From: Ewingella americana
GTDB taxonomy: Bacteria; Pseudomonadota; Gammaproteobacteria; Enterobacterales; Enterobacteriaceae
DNA: 64,000 bases
Assembly (NCBI RefSeq): GCF_006438725.1
Contig: NZ_RCZD01000002.1
Coordinates: 373,294 to 437,293, forward strand
Direction of reading: 5' to 3'
Shown: positions 52,726-61,725 of the stretch, piece by piece
How the letters are laid out: the number at the start of each line of letters is the position of its first letter
How positions within the stretch are numbered: position 1 is the stretch's first letter
Notes under the pieces: model-generated
What the model was told of the DNA's origin: nothing
What the model saw: the letters and a program-made list of their open reading frames with translations, nothing else
Databases searched by the model: none
Translations under genes and position numbers: made by a program

Positions 52726-54489
52726 ATGTGGGTAATTCCATGGAAAAAATCGCTCATCGCGCTGGCCATGCTGTCCAGTGCACCGCTGTATGCGGCCTCT
52801 AACCCCGCAGTCGAAGCCAAAAACGGCATGGTGGTGACCTCACAATACCTGGCCTCACAAGTGGGCGTGGACATTCTGAAGATGGGCGGCAACGCCATTG
52901 ATGCCGCCGTCGCCGTGGGCTATGCGCAGGCCGTGGTGAATCCGTGCTGTGGCAATATCGGCGGAGGCGGCTTTATGACCGTCCATCTGGCGGATGGCAA
53001 AGATACCTTTATCAACTTCCGCGAAACCGCACCGGCCGCAGCCAGCGCGGACATGTATCTCGACGCCGACGGCAAAGTGAAGAAAGACGCCAGTCTGTAT
53101 GGCTACCTGGCCTCCGGCGTCCCCGGCACCGTGCTCGGCATGGATACCGTTCAGCGCGAGTACGGTAAGCTGACCCGCAAACAGGTGATGGCACCGGCCA
53201 TTAAGCTGGCCCGCCAGGGCTTTGTTCTGACCCGCGCCGATACCGACATTCTCGATACCACCGTAAAACGCTTTAAACAAGACCCGGAAGCCGCACGTAT
53301 TTTCCTGCGTAAAGATGGCACTGCCCTGCAACCGGGCGACAAACTGGTGCAAAAGGATCTGGCGAATACGCTTGAAGCCATATCTCAGCGCGGCCCGGAT
53401 GCGTTTTATAAAGGCAAAATTCCTCAGGCAGTAGAGGCGGCTTCCAAGAAAGGGGGCGGGATTCTTACCGCTGCCGACTTCGCCAGCTATAAAGTCACCG
53501 AAACAGCACCCATAACCTGTAGCTATCGTGGCTATAAGTTTGTGTCAGCACCACCGCCGAGTTCAGGCGGTGTGACGATGTGTGAAATTCTTAATATCGT
53601 CGAAGGCTATGACCTGAAAAGCATGGGCTTCAACTCAGCGGCGTCTATCCACTATTTAACCGAAGCCATGCGTCACGCCTATATGGACCGTAATACCTAT
53701 CTGGGTGACCCGGAATTCGTTAAAAACCCGATTGACCGCCTGGTCAGCAAAAGCTACGCGGAAGAAATTCGTAAAAAAATTGAAGCGGATAAAGCCACAC
53801 CATCGGCTCAGGTTCAACCCGGGATGGAACCGCATGAAAAACCGGAAACCACCCATTACTCGATTGTTGATAAAATGGGCAATGCGGTCTCCACCACTTA
53901 TACCGTTAACGGCCGCTTTGGTTCCGTAGTGATAGCCCCTGGCACTGGCTTCTTCCTCAATGACGAAATGGATGATTTCACGGTAAAAATTGGGGAGAAA
54001 AACCTCTATGGATTGGTACAGGGCAGCCGCAACTCTATCGCCCCCGGTAAGCGCCCACTTTCGTCGATGAGCCCGAGTTTAGTGACCAAAGACGGCAAAA
54101 TCTTTATGGTGCTCGGCTCTCCGGGCGGTTCCCGCATCATCACCATTACGCTGCAAACCGCACTCAACGTCATCGACTATGGAATGCCACCACAGGAAGC
54201 GGTCGATGCACCGCGTATCCATCATCAGTGGTTGCCGGACGAAGTCTATTACGAGCAGCGCGGTGTCTCGGCTGACAGCCTGAATATTCTGGCCAAGATG
54301 GGATACAAAATGGTTGAACAGACCCCATGGGGCGCAGCAGAGCTGATTCTTGTCGGATTACCGGGCGCAGCTGGCGTAGTCTCAGCGAACTCGGGTAACG
54401 ACTCGGCAGTATCAGGAAAAGTCCGTGAGGGCTATCTGTATGGCGCGAACGATGTACGCAGACCCGCGGGTGCGGCCATCGGCTATTAA
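52726..54489 (+). CDS. ggt: Gamma-glutamyltranspeptidase (periplasmic)
   Basis: A 587-residue Ntn hydrolase precursor. The signal peptide should be cut after Ala23 or Ala24 (APLYAAS). Self-cleavage before Thr375 (ETTHYSIVD) would give the large and small subunits, with that Thr as nucleophile. The oxyanion and substrate segments GSPGGSRI and RPLSSMSPS are present, as is the N-terminal NIGGGGFMTV. It hydrolyses glutathione and other gamma-glutamyl compounds, allowing recycling of cysteine and glutamate. ATG at 52726 follows AGGAG. E. coli carries malZ in this region. Confidence 0.95.
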   Translation: MWVIPWKKSLIALAMLSSAPLYAASNPAVEAKNGMVVTSQYLASQVGVDILKMGGNAIDAAVAVGYAQAVVNPCCGNIGGGGFMTVHLADGKDTFINFRETAPAAASADMYLDADGKVKKDASLYGYLASGVPGTVLGMDTVQREYGKLTRKQVMAPAIKLARQGFVLTRADTDILDTTVKRFKQDPEAARIFLRKDGTALQPGDKLVQKDLANTLEAISQRGPDAFYKGKIPQAVEAASKKGGGILTAADFASYKVTETAPITCSYRGYKFVSAPPPSSGGVTMCEILNIVEGYDLKSMGFNSAASIHYLTEAMRHAYMDRNTYLGDPEFVKNPIDRLVSKSYAEEIRKKIEADKATPSAQVQPGMEPHEKPETTHYSIVDKMGNAVSTTYTVNGRFGSVVIAPGTGFFLNDEMDDFTVKIGEKNLYGLVQGSRNSIAPGKRPLSSMSPSLVTKDGKIFMVLGSPGGSRIITITLQTALNVIDYGMPPQEAVDAPRIHHQWLPDEVYYEQRGVSADSLNILAKMGYKMVEQTPWGAAELILVGLPGAAGVVSANSGNDSAVSGKVREGYLYGANDVRRPAGAAIGY

Positions 54490-54567
54490 CCCTCATCCTT
54501 AAAGTTGTCTCTGCATTGGCTGCCTTGATACAACTCGAATGATTTTGGTTAACGGTAACTCATTAAT

Positions 54568-54610
54568 AAAAAAGCCCCCGATATCGCAATGATATCGGGG
54601 GCTTTTCTTT
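54568..54610. terminator. Bidirectional terminator between ggt and proY
   Basis: A very strong 16-bp stem (AAAAGCCCCCGATATC with GATATCGGGGGCTTTT) and a 5-base loop in the convergent gap, with A/T runs on both sides. Confidence 0.93.
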
Positions 54611-54630
54611 ACCCTAAGGTAAGTGCTTGC

Positions 54631-56055
54631 TTACGCCTGGTTGCTTAGCGCCAGTGCTTCTTTCTTACGATCGTTACGCAGCTTAAACGCGTAACCGACC
54701 AGCAGCACCACTACCCAGACCAAACCGACATAGAGAGATACGCGGGTATCCGGGAAGTAACCGATCAGGCCGATGATGAACACCAGGAAGAGGATGCCAA
54801 ATACCGAAGTGTACATGCCGCCACGCAACGGAAATTCCAGCTCTTTAATCTGTTGTTTACTGAGTTTTCGGCGAAAACCAATCTGCGAGAATAGGATCAT
54901 AATCCACACCCAGACGGTGGCGAACGTCGCCAGAGACGCAATCACCAGAAATACGTTGGAGGGCATAATGTAGTTAAGATAAACCGCAATCAGCAGTGCG
55001 CCCATCATCACCAAAACCGTGACCCACGGCGTCCCCAGACGTGACACCTTGCTGAACATTTTAGGCGCCTGCCCTTGTTCGGCCATCCCGTGCAGCATAC
55101 GGCCAACGCCGAAAACGTCACTGTTAATGGCAGAAAGAGAGGCGGTGATCACCACGAAATTCAGAATACCCGCCGCCACGGTGATACCCATATGCTGGAA
55201 CGTCAACACGAACGGACTGCCTTGCGTGCCCACCTGATCCCACGGGAAAATCGACATAATCACAAACAGCGTCCCCACGTAGAACACCAGAATACGCAAT
55301 GGAACAGAGTTAATCGCTTTAGGAATCGACTTCTTCGGATCTTCAGCTTCACCGGCGGTAATACCAATGATTTCAATGCCACCGTAGGCAAACATCACCA
55401 GTTGCAGCGAGAAAATCGTGCCCATAATCCCCTGACTGAAGAACCCACCGTGGCTCCACAGATTGTGAATGCCGGTCGCCTGCCCGCCGTTGCCGATGCC
55501 CCAGAAAATAATGCCAAAGCCCGCCACAATCATGATGATGATGGTAAAGACTTTGAAAAAGGAGAACCAAAATTCCAGTTCGCCGAAAACCCTGACGCTC
55601 ACCAGATTAATCGCGCCGATAATCAGTACCACGCTCAGCACCCAGGTCCACTGCGGGACATCCGGGAACCAGACGCCCATGTAAATGCCGAACGCTGTCA
55701 CGTCGGCAATCGCCACGATCAGGATTTCAAAACAGTAGGTCCAGCCGGTGATGTAACCCGCCATCGGCCCGAGATAATCTTGCGCGTAACGCGAGAAAGA
55801 GCCGCTCTGAGGATTGTTAACCGACATCTCACCCAGGGCGCGCATGATAATGAACGCGATAATCCCGCCGACCAGATAGGCCAGCAATACACTGGGACCG
55901 GCCATTTTGATGGCATCCGCCGAACCGTAAAACAGGCCCGTACCGATAGCCGAACCGAGGGCCATAAAGCGGATATGTCGGGTAGTCAGACCGCGCTTTA
56001 GCTTGGTTGCAGGCGGCTCTTTCTCAACAGACGTTTGCTCAACTGATTGCTGCAT
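54631..56055 (-). CDS. proY: Proline-specific permease ProY
   Basis: About 474 residues, an amino acid-polyamine-organocation permease with 12 predicted helices. The N-terminal signature [20 protein letters not shown] is followed by [20 protein letters not shown]. In E. coli ProY is a cryptic proline permease and also affects histidine uptake. ATG at 56055 is preferred; an earlier in-frame TTG/ATG pair (56085/56082) would add 9-10 unconserved residues. It lies downstream of brnQ, but with a terminator between them. Confidence 0.9.
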   Translation of the reverse strand: MQQSVEQTSVEKEPPATKLKRGLTTRHIRFMALGSAIGTGLFYGSADAIKMAGPSVLLAYLVGGIIAFIIMRALGEMSVNNPQSGSFSRYAQDYLGPMAGYITGWTYCFEILIVAIADVTAFGIYMGVWFPDVPQWTWVLSVVLIIGAINLVSVRVFGELEFWFSFFKVFTIIIMIVAGFGIIFWGIGNGGQATGIHNLWSHGGFFSQGIMGTIFSLQLVMFAYGGIEIIGITAGEAEDPKKSIPKAINSVPLRILVFYVGTLFVIMSIFPWDQVGTQGSPFVLTFQHMGITVAAGILNFVVITASLSAINSDVFGVGRMLHGMAEQGQAPKMFSKVSRLGTPWVTVLVMMGALLIAVYLNYIMPSNVFLVIASLATFATVWVWIMILFSQIGFRRKLSKQQIKELEFPLRGGMYTSVFGILFLVFIIGLIGYFPDTRVSLYVGLVWVVVLLVGYAFKLRNDRKKEALALSNQA

Positions 56056-56114
56056 GTGAATTAATCCAATTCCTGTTTTCATCAAAAGTGATGAGAGGCG
56101 GTGATCTAAACCAA

Positions 56115-56143
56115 TGAAAAAGCCACGGAAGGGATCCCGTGGC
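56115..56143 (-). terminator. Intercistronic terminator between brnQ and proY
   Basis: Stem GCCACGG/CCGTGGC with an 8-base loop and five T on the minus strand, between brnQ and proY. It should lower proY expression from the brnQ promoter. Confidence 0.78.
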
Positions 56144-56203
56144 CTGTGTGGCGAAAATCAATTATATGATCTAAACATCACGTCCGTGAACCATCAATAC
56201 ACA

Positions 56204-57523
56204 TCACTGATGGGCGGTGACACTGCGCGGACCGCTGATTTTGTCATAGATACCGACCAGAACCAGCATCACCAGCGAAGGCGGTAACCATGCCAGCCCC
56301 TGAGCTGCCAGCGGCAGATGTGAGGTCCAGGCGGGCATGAAGTCAGCCAACGCGGACGCTTTTACGCCGTCGAGGATGCCGAACACAAAGCTGACCAGCA
56401 TCACCGGCGCCACAATACGAGTGGTGTTATTCCACCAGCGCAGTGTGAAGCTCAGGACCACCAGTGCGATACATGGCGGGTAAATCGCCGTGAGTACCGG
56501 AATGGAGATCTGAATCAGGTGGCTCAGGCCGAGATTGGACACCAGCATGGAGAACAGCCCCAGAATAAACACCAGTGACTTATACGAGAGCGGCAGATAT
56601 TGTGCGAAGAACTCGGCACAGGCGCAGGTCAGGCCAACCGCCGTCACCATGCAGGCGACAAATATCAGAGCGGCCAGGAAGAAGCTGCCGACACCACCGA
56701 AAGTATGTTCAACATAGGCATGCAGGATCACCGCACCGTTGGCAGCATCCGGCACCAGTGAAGCACTGTTTTTACCGAGTTTAAACAGGCTCAGGTAGAC
56801 CAGCATCAGGCCAACACCGGCAATCAAACCCGCCAGTATGGTGTAACGGGTCAGTAATTTGGCATCCGTAACGCCACGTGAACGCGCCGCATTGACAATG
56901 ACAATCCCGAACACCATCGCGCCCAGCGTGTCCATGGTCAGATAACCATTGACGAACCCGGTGGAGAACGGCACAGCATGATAGGCGTCGGTAGCCGGAA
57001 TGCTCTGCCCAGCAGGCCACAACACGGCAGCAATGCCCAACACAGCCAGTGCGACCATCTTCAGCGGTGCCAGGAAGTGACCGACAGTATCAAGTAATTT
57101 CCCAGGATAAAGGGAGATACCAATCACCAGCGCAAAATAGAGCACGCTATAAATAAACAACGGCAGCGGGCCATCACCGGTCAGGGGCGCGATACCCACT
57201 TCGAAAGAAACGGTTGCGGTACGCGGTGTTGCAAACAGAGGGCCAACGGCGAGATAGCAGACCGTGGCCAGCAGTAAACCGGCAGCGCGGCCAATCGGCG
57301 TACTCAGGGCGTCAACACCGCCACCGACGCGCGCCAGCGCAATGACGGTCATGACAGGAAGGCCGACCGCCGTCACCATAAATCCGGCAGCAGCCCACCA
57401 GACTTCATGCCCGGCTTGTAAACCGACCATCGGTGGGAAAATGATATTCCCGGCACCGACGAATAAGGCGAAGGTCATAAAACCCAGCGCCAGAATATCT
57501 TTGCTTGCTAAACGAGTACTCAT
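56204..57523 (-). CDS. brnQ: Branched-chain amino acid transporter BrnQ (LIV-II)
   Basis: A 439-residue, 12-helix symporter for leucine, isoleucine and valine, same length as in E. coli. Conserved parts include [20 protein letters not shown] at the N-terminus, [20 protein letters not shown] and [23 protein letters not shown] at 57523. Gene order phoR-brnQ-proY is as in E. coli, except that a MetE-like gene has entered between phoR and brnQ. Confidence 0.96.
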   Translation of the reverse strand: MSTRLASKDILALGFMTFALFVGAGNIIFPPMVGLQAGHEVWWAAAGFMVTAVGLPVMTVIALARVGGGVDALSTPIGRAAGLLLATVCYLAVGPLFATPRTATVSFEVGIAPLTGDGPLPLFIYSVLYFALVIGISLYPGKLLDTVGHFLAPLKMVALAVLGIAAVLWPAGQSIPATDAYHAVPFSTGFVNGYLTMDTLGAMVFGIVIVNAARSRGVTDAKLLTRYTILAGLIAGVGLMLVYLSLFKLGKNSASLVPDAANGAVILHAYVEHTFGGVGSFFLAALIFVACMVTAVGLTCACAEFFAQYLPLSYKSLVFILGLFSMLVSNLGLSHLIQISIPVLTAIYPPCIALVVLSFTLRWWNNTTRIVAPVMLVSFVFGILDGVKASALADFMPAWTSHLPLAAQGLAWLPPSLVMLVLVGIYDKISGPRSVTAHQ

Positions 57524-57882
57524 GATAGGTGTCGTGATGCCTGTTCAAATGAATAAAAGTAACCAATGCTGGCACCCTGCTCTTTCGTCATGAAGATAAT
57601 GCCGTGAGGTGCGGCCATTAACGCCAATGTGAGGGCAGAAAGGAGCTTATAAACGCCTGATGATATGCAGATAAAGAAGTTGTTATACAGGGAATATCGA
57701 GCGACAGCGCGGGCTAAGGTAAACGTTTATAGTGCGGAAAGGCAAGTCGCGATCCAAAAAGCAGAGTCTTTCACCAGATAATTACTTAAAAGCAGTAAAT
57801 AGTACTAAATAAGCATCGAAACACATCACATGATATGTATGATTTTTCAACAAGCAAAGCACAAGATATACACGAATGCCCC
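57524..57882. other. Intergenic region upstream of brnQ
   Basis: AT-rich, with no ORF I can support. It should contain the brnQ promoter, but I could not identify one with confidence. Confidence 0.5.
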
Positions 57883-57924
57883 TAAAAGTGCGTGAAACAA
57901 CCAGGTTACGGTCATTTCACGCAC
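57883..57924 (-). terminator. Terminator of the MetE-like gene
   Basis: A perfect 10-bp inverted repeat GTGCGTGAAA/TTTCACGCAC with a 17-base loop, followed by TTTT on the minus strand, 46 bases after the stop. Confidence 0.62.
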
Positions 57925-57969
57925 GTTTATAAAGTGTTAACCAAGCGTTAAGCTACTGATTTTCAACCA

Positions 57970-59073
57970 TCACCAAACCCGGGCAGCGATATCCACCACC
58001 AGTTTCAGCTTCGCCCACTGCTGCTCTTCAGTCAGGCTGTTTCCCTCTTCCGTCGAGGCAAAACCGCATTGCGGGCTAAGGCAAATCTGGTTGATATCAA
58101 GAAATTCAGCCGCTTCCGTCAGACGGTTTTCCACCGTTTTCGCCAGCTCCAGTTGGCCTGATTTCGTCGTAATCAAGCCAAGCACCGCCTGCTGATGGCC
58201 CGGTTTGATGAAACGTAACGGTTCAAATCCACCGGAGCGCTCGTTGTCATATTCCAGGAAGAAAGCATCGATATTAACGCCGCCGAACAGAATTTCAGCC
58301 ACTGGCTCGTATCCGCCTTCGGAGATCCAGGTGGAGCGAAAGTTACCACGGCACACGTGCAGACCAATCACCAGATCGTCTGGTTTGCCGGCAATGGCTT
58401 TATTAAGCACATCGGCGTAAGTACGCGCTAACTCCTCTGGCGAATCACCGCGTTCGCGGATCTGCTGCTTCTGATCTTCGGAACACAAGTAAGCCCACAC
58501 GGTGTCATCAAGTTGCAGATAACGGCAACCGGCGTCGTAGAACGCTTTGATTGCGTCACGGTACACCTGCGCCAGATCGTCAAAATACGCTTTCAGATCC
58601 GGGTAAATCTCTTTGCTGATCGCATCACGGCCACCGCGGAAATGCATCACGCTTGGGCTCGGAATGGTCATTTTCGGCGTGGCAGAACCGCTGATGCTTT
58701 TCAGGAAGCGGAAATCTTCCAGCATCGGATGATCGCTAAACCCCAGCTTGCCGGTGACTTTGATGCTGCGTGCCTTGGTCTGCACGCCGTTGAACTGGAT
58801 CCCCTGCACCGCATCGTAGCCTTCCACGCCGTCCAGCCCCTCGAAGAAATCGAAATGCCACCACGCGCGGCGGAACTCGCCGTCAGTCACGACCGCTAAA
58901 CCGGCTTCCCGTTGCAACTCAACTACTCGGCGAATTTCTTTATCTTCGACCGCACGCAACTGCCCGGCATCGATCTCACCTGCCTGAAACTGCTTACGCA
59001 CCTGTTTGATGGCTGCCGGGCGTAAAAAACTGCCAACGACGTCAGCACGGAATGGAGGGGTTGTACGTTGCAT
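57970..59073 (-). CDS. Cobalamin-independent methionine synthase-like protein (MetE C-terminal domain type)
   Basis: A 367-residue protein matching only the catalytic barrel of MetE, like Bacillus YxjG/YxjH. Likely zinc ligands are in GLHVCRGN (His and Cys) and LSPQCGFAS (Cys); YLQLDDTVWAYL and VVTDGEFRR are family motifs. It would methylate homocysteine, but without the MetE N-terminal half the methyl donor is uncertain. The ATG at 59073 has a CAGGAG site; an in-frame codon at 59139 adds 22 unconserved residues. Tandem MetJ-like boxes upstream support a methionine role. E. coli has no gene here. Confidence 0.82.
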   Translation of the reverse strand: MQRTTPPFRADVVGSFLRPAAIKQVRKQFQAGEIDAGQLRAVEDKEIRRVVELQREAGLAVVTDGEFRRAWWHFDFFEGLDGVEGYDAVQGIQFNGVQTKARSIKVTGKLGFSDHPMLEDFRFLKSISGSATPKMTIPSPSVMHFRGGRDAISKEIYPDLKAYFDDLAQVYRDAIKAFYDAGCRYLQLDDTVWAYLCSEDQKQQIRERGDSPEELARTYADVLNKAIAGKPDDLVIGLHVCRGNFRSTWISEGGYEPVAEILFGGVNIDAFFLEYDNERSGGFEPLRFIKPGHQQAVLGLITTKSGQLELAKTVENRLTEAAEFLDINQICLSPQCGFASTEEGNSLTEEQQWAKLKLVVDIAARVW

Positions 59074-59153
59074 GAAAATCTCCTGAATGCGCACCCCGCC
59101 GCTGGCGAAGAGCGAATAATTTACAAAGTAAATAATCACCTTAAGTTACATAA

Positions 59154-59177
59154 AGCCATCTGGATGGCTAAACATCT
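59154..59177. promoter_or_regulatory. Tandem MetJ-like boxes upstream of the MetE-like gene
   Basis: Three adjacent 8-mers, AGCCATCT, GGATGGCT and AAACATCT, match the met box AGACGTCT at 6, 5 and 6 of 8 positions in perfect 8-base register. They lie 81-104 bases before the start codon. Confidence 0.55.
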
Positions 59178-59274
59178 TTAAGGCTATCCTGTCACGCAAA
59201 GGTTTCACCGACAAACGAGGATTTTTCATAGGACGTGAAGGAAATTCATGATGAAGAGGAGATTCGCGCAAGGC

Positions 59275-59306
59275 AAAAATAGAAAGCTGCCAGATCAGCA
59301 GCTTTC
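59275..59306 (-). terminator. Terminator of phoBR
   Basis: A 9-bp stem GAAAGCTGC/GCAGCTTTC with a 7-base loop, then TATTTTT on the minus strand, just after the phoR stop. Confidence 0.85.
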
Positions 59307-59310
59307 AGAT

Positions 59311-60636
59311 TTAATCCGGATGTTTCACCCGCACACCGCTGTTTTGCCCCGCTGGCACAATCAGCCGCTGCGGCAGAGTGAACATAAAGCGGGTGCCAGT
59401 GCCCACTTCACTGATGATATCCAGCTTGGCGTTGTGATGGCTCAGCGCATGTTTAACGATCGCCAGCCCCAGTCCGCTGCCGCCGGTCTGGCGTGAGCGG
59501 GCTTTATCCACACGATAAAATCGTTCAGTCAGGCGCGGCAGATGCTGCGGTGCAATTCCCGGCCCGTTATCACTGACCTGAAACTGCGCACCCAGCGGCG
59601 TCTGCTGCCAGCTGACTTCAATACGGGTGCCCGCGGGGGTGTGGTTCACTGAGTTATACACCAGGTTCGACACCGCACTGCGCAGTTGATCTTCATTGCC
59701 GAATACCTGCAGCTTGTCGTTTACGCGGAACACAATCTCATGACGGCCACTGCTCAGCGTCTGCACTTCCCGCTCAAGCATGCCCAGCATCAACGGCATA
59801 TCCACCCGTTCATTGAGATCAATATTGGTGGCAGCCTCGATGCGTGACAGCGTCAGCAGCTGTTTCACCAGCCCGTCCATGCGCCGCGTTTGCTCCTGCA
59901 TCGTATCCAGTGCCTTGGTGCGGAAAGGCTCTTCCAGTTTGGCGTCTTCCATCATTTCGAGATAACCCTGCAACACCGTCAGCGGTGTACGCAGTTCATG
60001 GCTGACGTTGGCGAAGAAGTTGCGCCGCGCGCCTTCGAGTTGACGCATCTGAGTGACATCGCGCGCAACCATCAGCAACTGCCCTTCCGAATAAGGCATG
60101 ACGCGAAATTCTACGTAGTGATCGTTGTTCAACTGTAAATTCAGCGCCCGGTCAAATTCGCGGGCCTGTACCCAGGCGCGAAATTCGGGATAACGCAGCA
60201 GGTTAAAAAGATGCTGCCCGCTGTCTTCCGGCCAGCGAAAGCCCAGCAGTTGCTGTGCCAGACCATTACACCAGAAAATATTCCCCTCTTCCGTCGCCAG
60301 CACCACCGCATCGGGCAGGGATTCTGCTCCGCTGCGAAAACGCTTAATCAACTGACCCAGTTCACGCCGCCGCCGCCGGTTGCGCATTTGCATCTGGTTG
60401 AGACCGTAAAACAGCGGTTCCCAGCTCCAGCGGCCATTCGGGGGAGTAATGCTGCGATCGAGCCACAACCAGTGAGAGAGTTTCAGCTGGTTATAATAGT
60501 TCCAGCCCAGCGCCGCCAAAAGAGACGCGAAAAGCAGCCATCCGAAATGGCCGAAGAAAATACCGATGATCAGTGCTGGCAGGCAAAACAGAAACAGTTC
60601 ACCGGCCAGTCGTTTCCAGGAAAGACGTTCTAACAC
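59311..60636 (-). CDS. phoR: Phosphate regulon sensor kinase PhoR
   Basis: A 441-residue inner-membrane histidine kinase: two N-terminal helices (about 10-45), a PAS domain (about 100-195), a dimerisation domain with phospho-His213 in [14 protein letters not shown], and a kinase domain with the N box [11 protein letters not shown] and DNGPGIAP, and [12 protein letters not shown]. It phosphorylates PhoB when phosphate is low. GTG start at 60636, as in E. coli; the C-terminus is about 10 residues longer. The gap to phoB is widened by an ERIC element. Confidence 0.97.
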   Translation of the reverse strand: MLERLSWKRLAGELFLFCLPALIIGIFFGHFGWLLFASLLAALGWNYYNQLKLSHWLWLDRSITPPNGRWSWEPLFYGLNQMQMRNRRRRRELGQLIKRFRSGAESLPDAVVLATEEGNIFWCNGLAQQLLGFRWPEDSGQHLFNLLRYPEFRAWVQAREFDRALNLQLNNDHYVEFRVMPYSEGQLLMVARDVTQMRQLEGARRNFFANVSHELRTPLTVLQGYLEMMEDAKLEEPFRTKALDTMQEQTRRMDGLVKQLLTLSRIEAATNIDLNERVDMPLMLGMLEREVQTLSSGRHEIVFRVNDKLQVFGNEDQLRSAVSNLVYNSVNHTPAGTRIEVSWQQTPLGAQFQVSDNGPGIAPQHLPRLTERFYRVDKARSRQTGGSGLGLAIVKHALSHHNAKLDIISEVGTGTRFMFTLPQRLIVPAGQNSGVRVKHPD

Positions 60637-60660
60637 ACCGTGACTCCATCAGTTGTTCTC

Positions 60661-60807
60661 GACCCTAAGTAATTCGAGTCGCCTAGAGGCGCCTACTTTT
60701 GGTGCAGGCAGGCGGCAAACGAAGGCATCCCGATAAGCTTACTCAAGTAAGTGATTCGGGTAGCTGAGAGAAGCCAACGCACCTGCAGCTTGAAGTATGA
60801 CGGGTAT
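60661..60807. repeat. ERIC (IRU) element, copy B, between phoB and phoR
   Basis: It matches ERIC from end to end: left end ACCCTAAGTAATTCGAGT, then CAGGCAGGCGGCAAACGA, centre CTTACTCAAGTAAGTGATTC, right end CCAACGCACCTGCAGCTTGA and AGTATGACGGGTA. A 23-base extra segment (60680-60702), itself partly palindromic (CGCCTAGAGGCG), sits near the left end. The right end touches the phoB stop codon. It is transcribed within the phoBR mRNA. Confidence 0.88.
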
Positions 60808-61496
60808 TAGTAGCGCGTTGAGAACCGGTATCCGGTCCCACGCACGGTTTGGATCATCCGGTCGTGCCCGCTGCTTTCCAACGCTTTACGCAGGCGACGA
60901 ATATGAACGTCCACCGTGCGGTCTTCCACATACACGTTAGTGCCCCAGACATTATTGAGCAACTGTTCGCGGCTGTAGACGCGTTCTGAATGTGTCATAA
61001 AGAAGTGCAGCAATTTAAATTCTGTTGGCCCCATGTCAAGCGCCTGCTCGTTCGCCATCACGCGGTGTGAGGACGGGTCGAGGATCAGCCCCTGCATGTC
61101 GATCACCTCTTCCACCGCCATCGGCGAAATACGGCGCATCACGGCTTTAATTCGCGCCACCAGCTCTTTGGGTGAGAATGGCTTGGTGATGTAATCGTCA
61201 GCACCGACTTCCAGCCCGCGCACCCGGTCTTCTTCTTCACCGCGCGCCGTCAGCATCATGACAGGAATTTCACGCGTCAGGGCTTCGCGTTTAAGATGTT
61301 TGATGAACTGAATGCCGGAACCGCCCGGTAACATCCAGTCGAGCAAAATAAGCTCGGGGAAAGGTTCGATCAACCGGGCGATAGCCGAGTCGAAATCTTC
61401 TGCTTCAATTGCCTGATAGCCATTCTGTTCCAGAACGAAGCAGACCATTTCACGGATCGGAGCTTCATCTTCAACCACTAATATACGTCTAGCCAT
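60807..61496 (-). CDS. phoB: Phosphate regulon response regulator PhoB
   Basis: A 229-residue OmpR-type regulator, the E. coli length. The receiver domain has acidic residues in VVEDEAP and the phospho-acceptor Asp53 in LLDWMLPGG, with the conserved Lys in TKPFSPKEL. The winged-helix domain spans about 130-229 ([20 protein letters not shown] to [12 protein letters not shown]). It binds Pho boxes to activate phosphate-starvation genes. ATG at 61496. Its stop codon lies on the boundary of the ERIC element. Confidence 0.98.
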   Translation of the reverse strand: MARRILVVEDEAPIREMVCFVLEQNGYQAIEAEDFDSAIARLIEPFPELILLDWMLPGGSGIQFIKHLKREALTREIPVMMLTARGEEEDRVRGLEVGADDYITKPFSPKELVARIKAVMRRISPMAVEEVIDMQGLILDPSSHRVMANEQALDMGPTEFKLLHFFMTHSERVYSREQLLNNVWGTNVYVEDRTVDVHIRRLRKALESSGHDRMIQTVRGTGYRFSTRY

Positions 61497-61545
61497 CGTA
61501 GATCCTGCCAATAGGTTAGCGATCAATTGTTTGATTGCGGAGGGC

Positions 61546-61578
61546 ATTATGCGTCACTTTTGTGACAGATTTATGAAA
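61546..61578 (-). promoter_or_regulatory. Pho box and -10 element of phoBR
   Basis: On the minus strand TTTCATAAATCTGTCACA (61561-61578) fits the paired CTGTCAT repeats bound by PhoB, with a second half GTGACG next to it. The -10 hexamer CATAAT is at 61546-61551. This allows autoactivation, as in E. coli; divergent sbcD could also respond. Confidence 0.82.
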
Positions 61579-61725
61579 TAAACCCAGCCGACGAAGTAAG
61601 TGTAGTTAAGCCTTCATTATTACGTCATGCCGCTGAAACGCGGTCGATTTTTCGGGGACAGCAGCTGGCGCTGGCGTTTATACTTTGCCGCACTACGTTC
61701 CGGCACATTACACCACGGGAGTCTC

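Noticed and set aside
55075-56001. A 308-codon open frame opposite proY
   Set aside because: Antisense shadow of the proY coding sequence; very His-, Asn- and Arg-rich composition typical of such frames, with no family resemblance.
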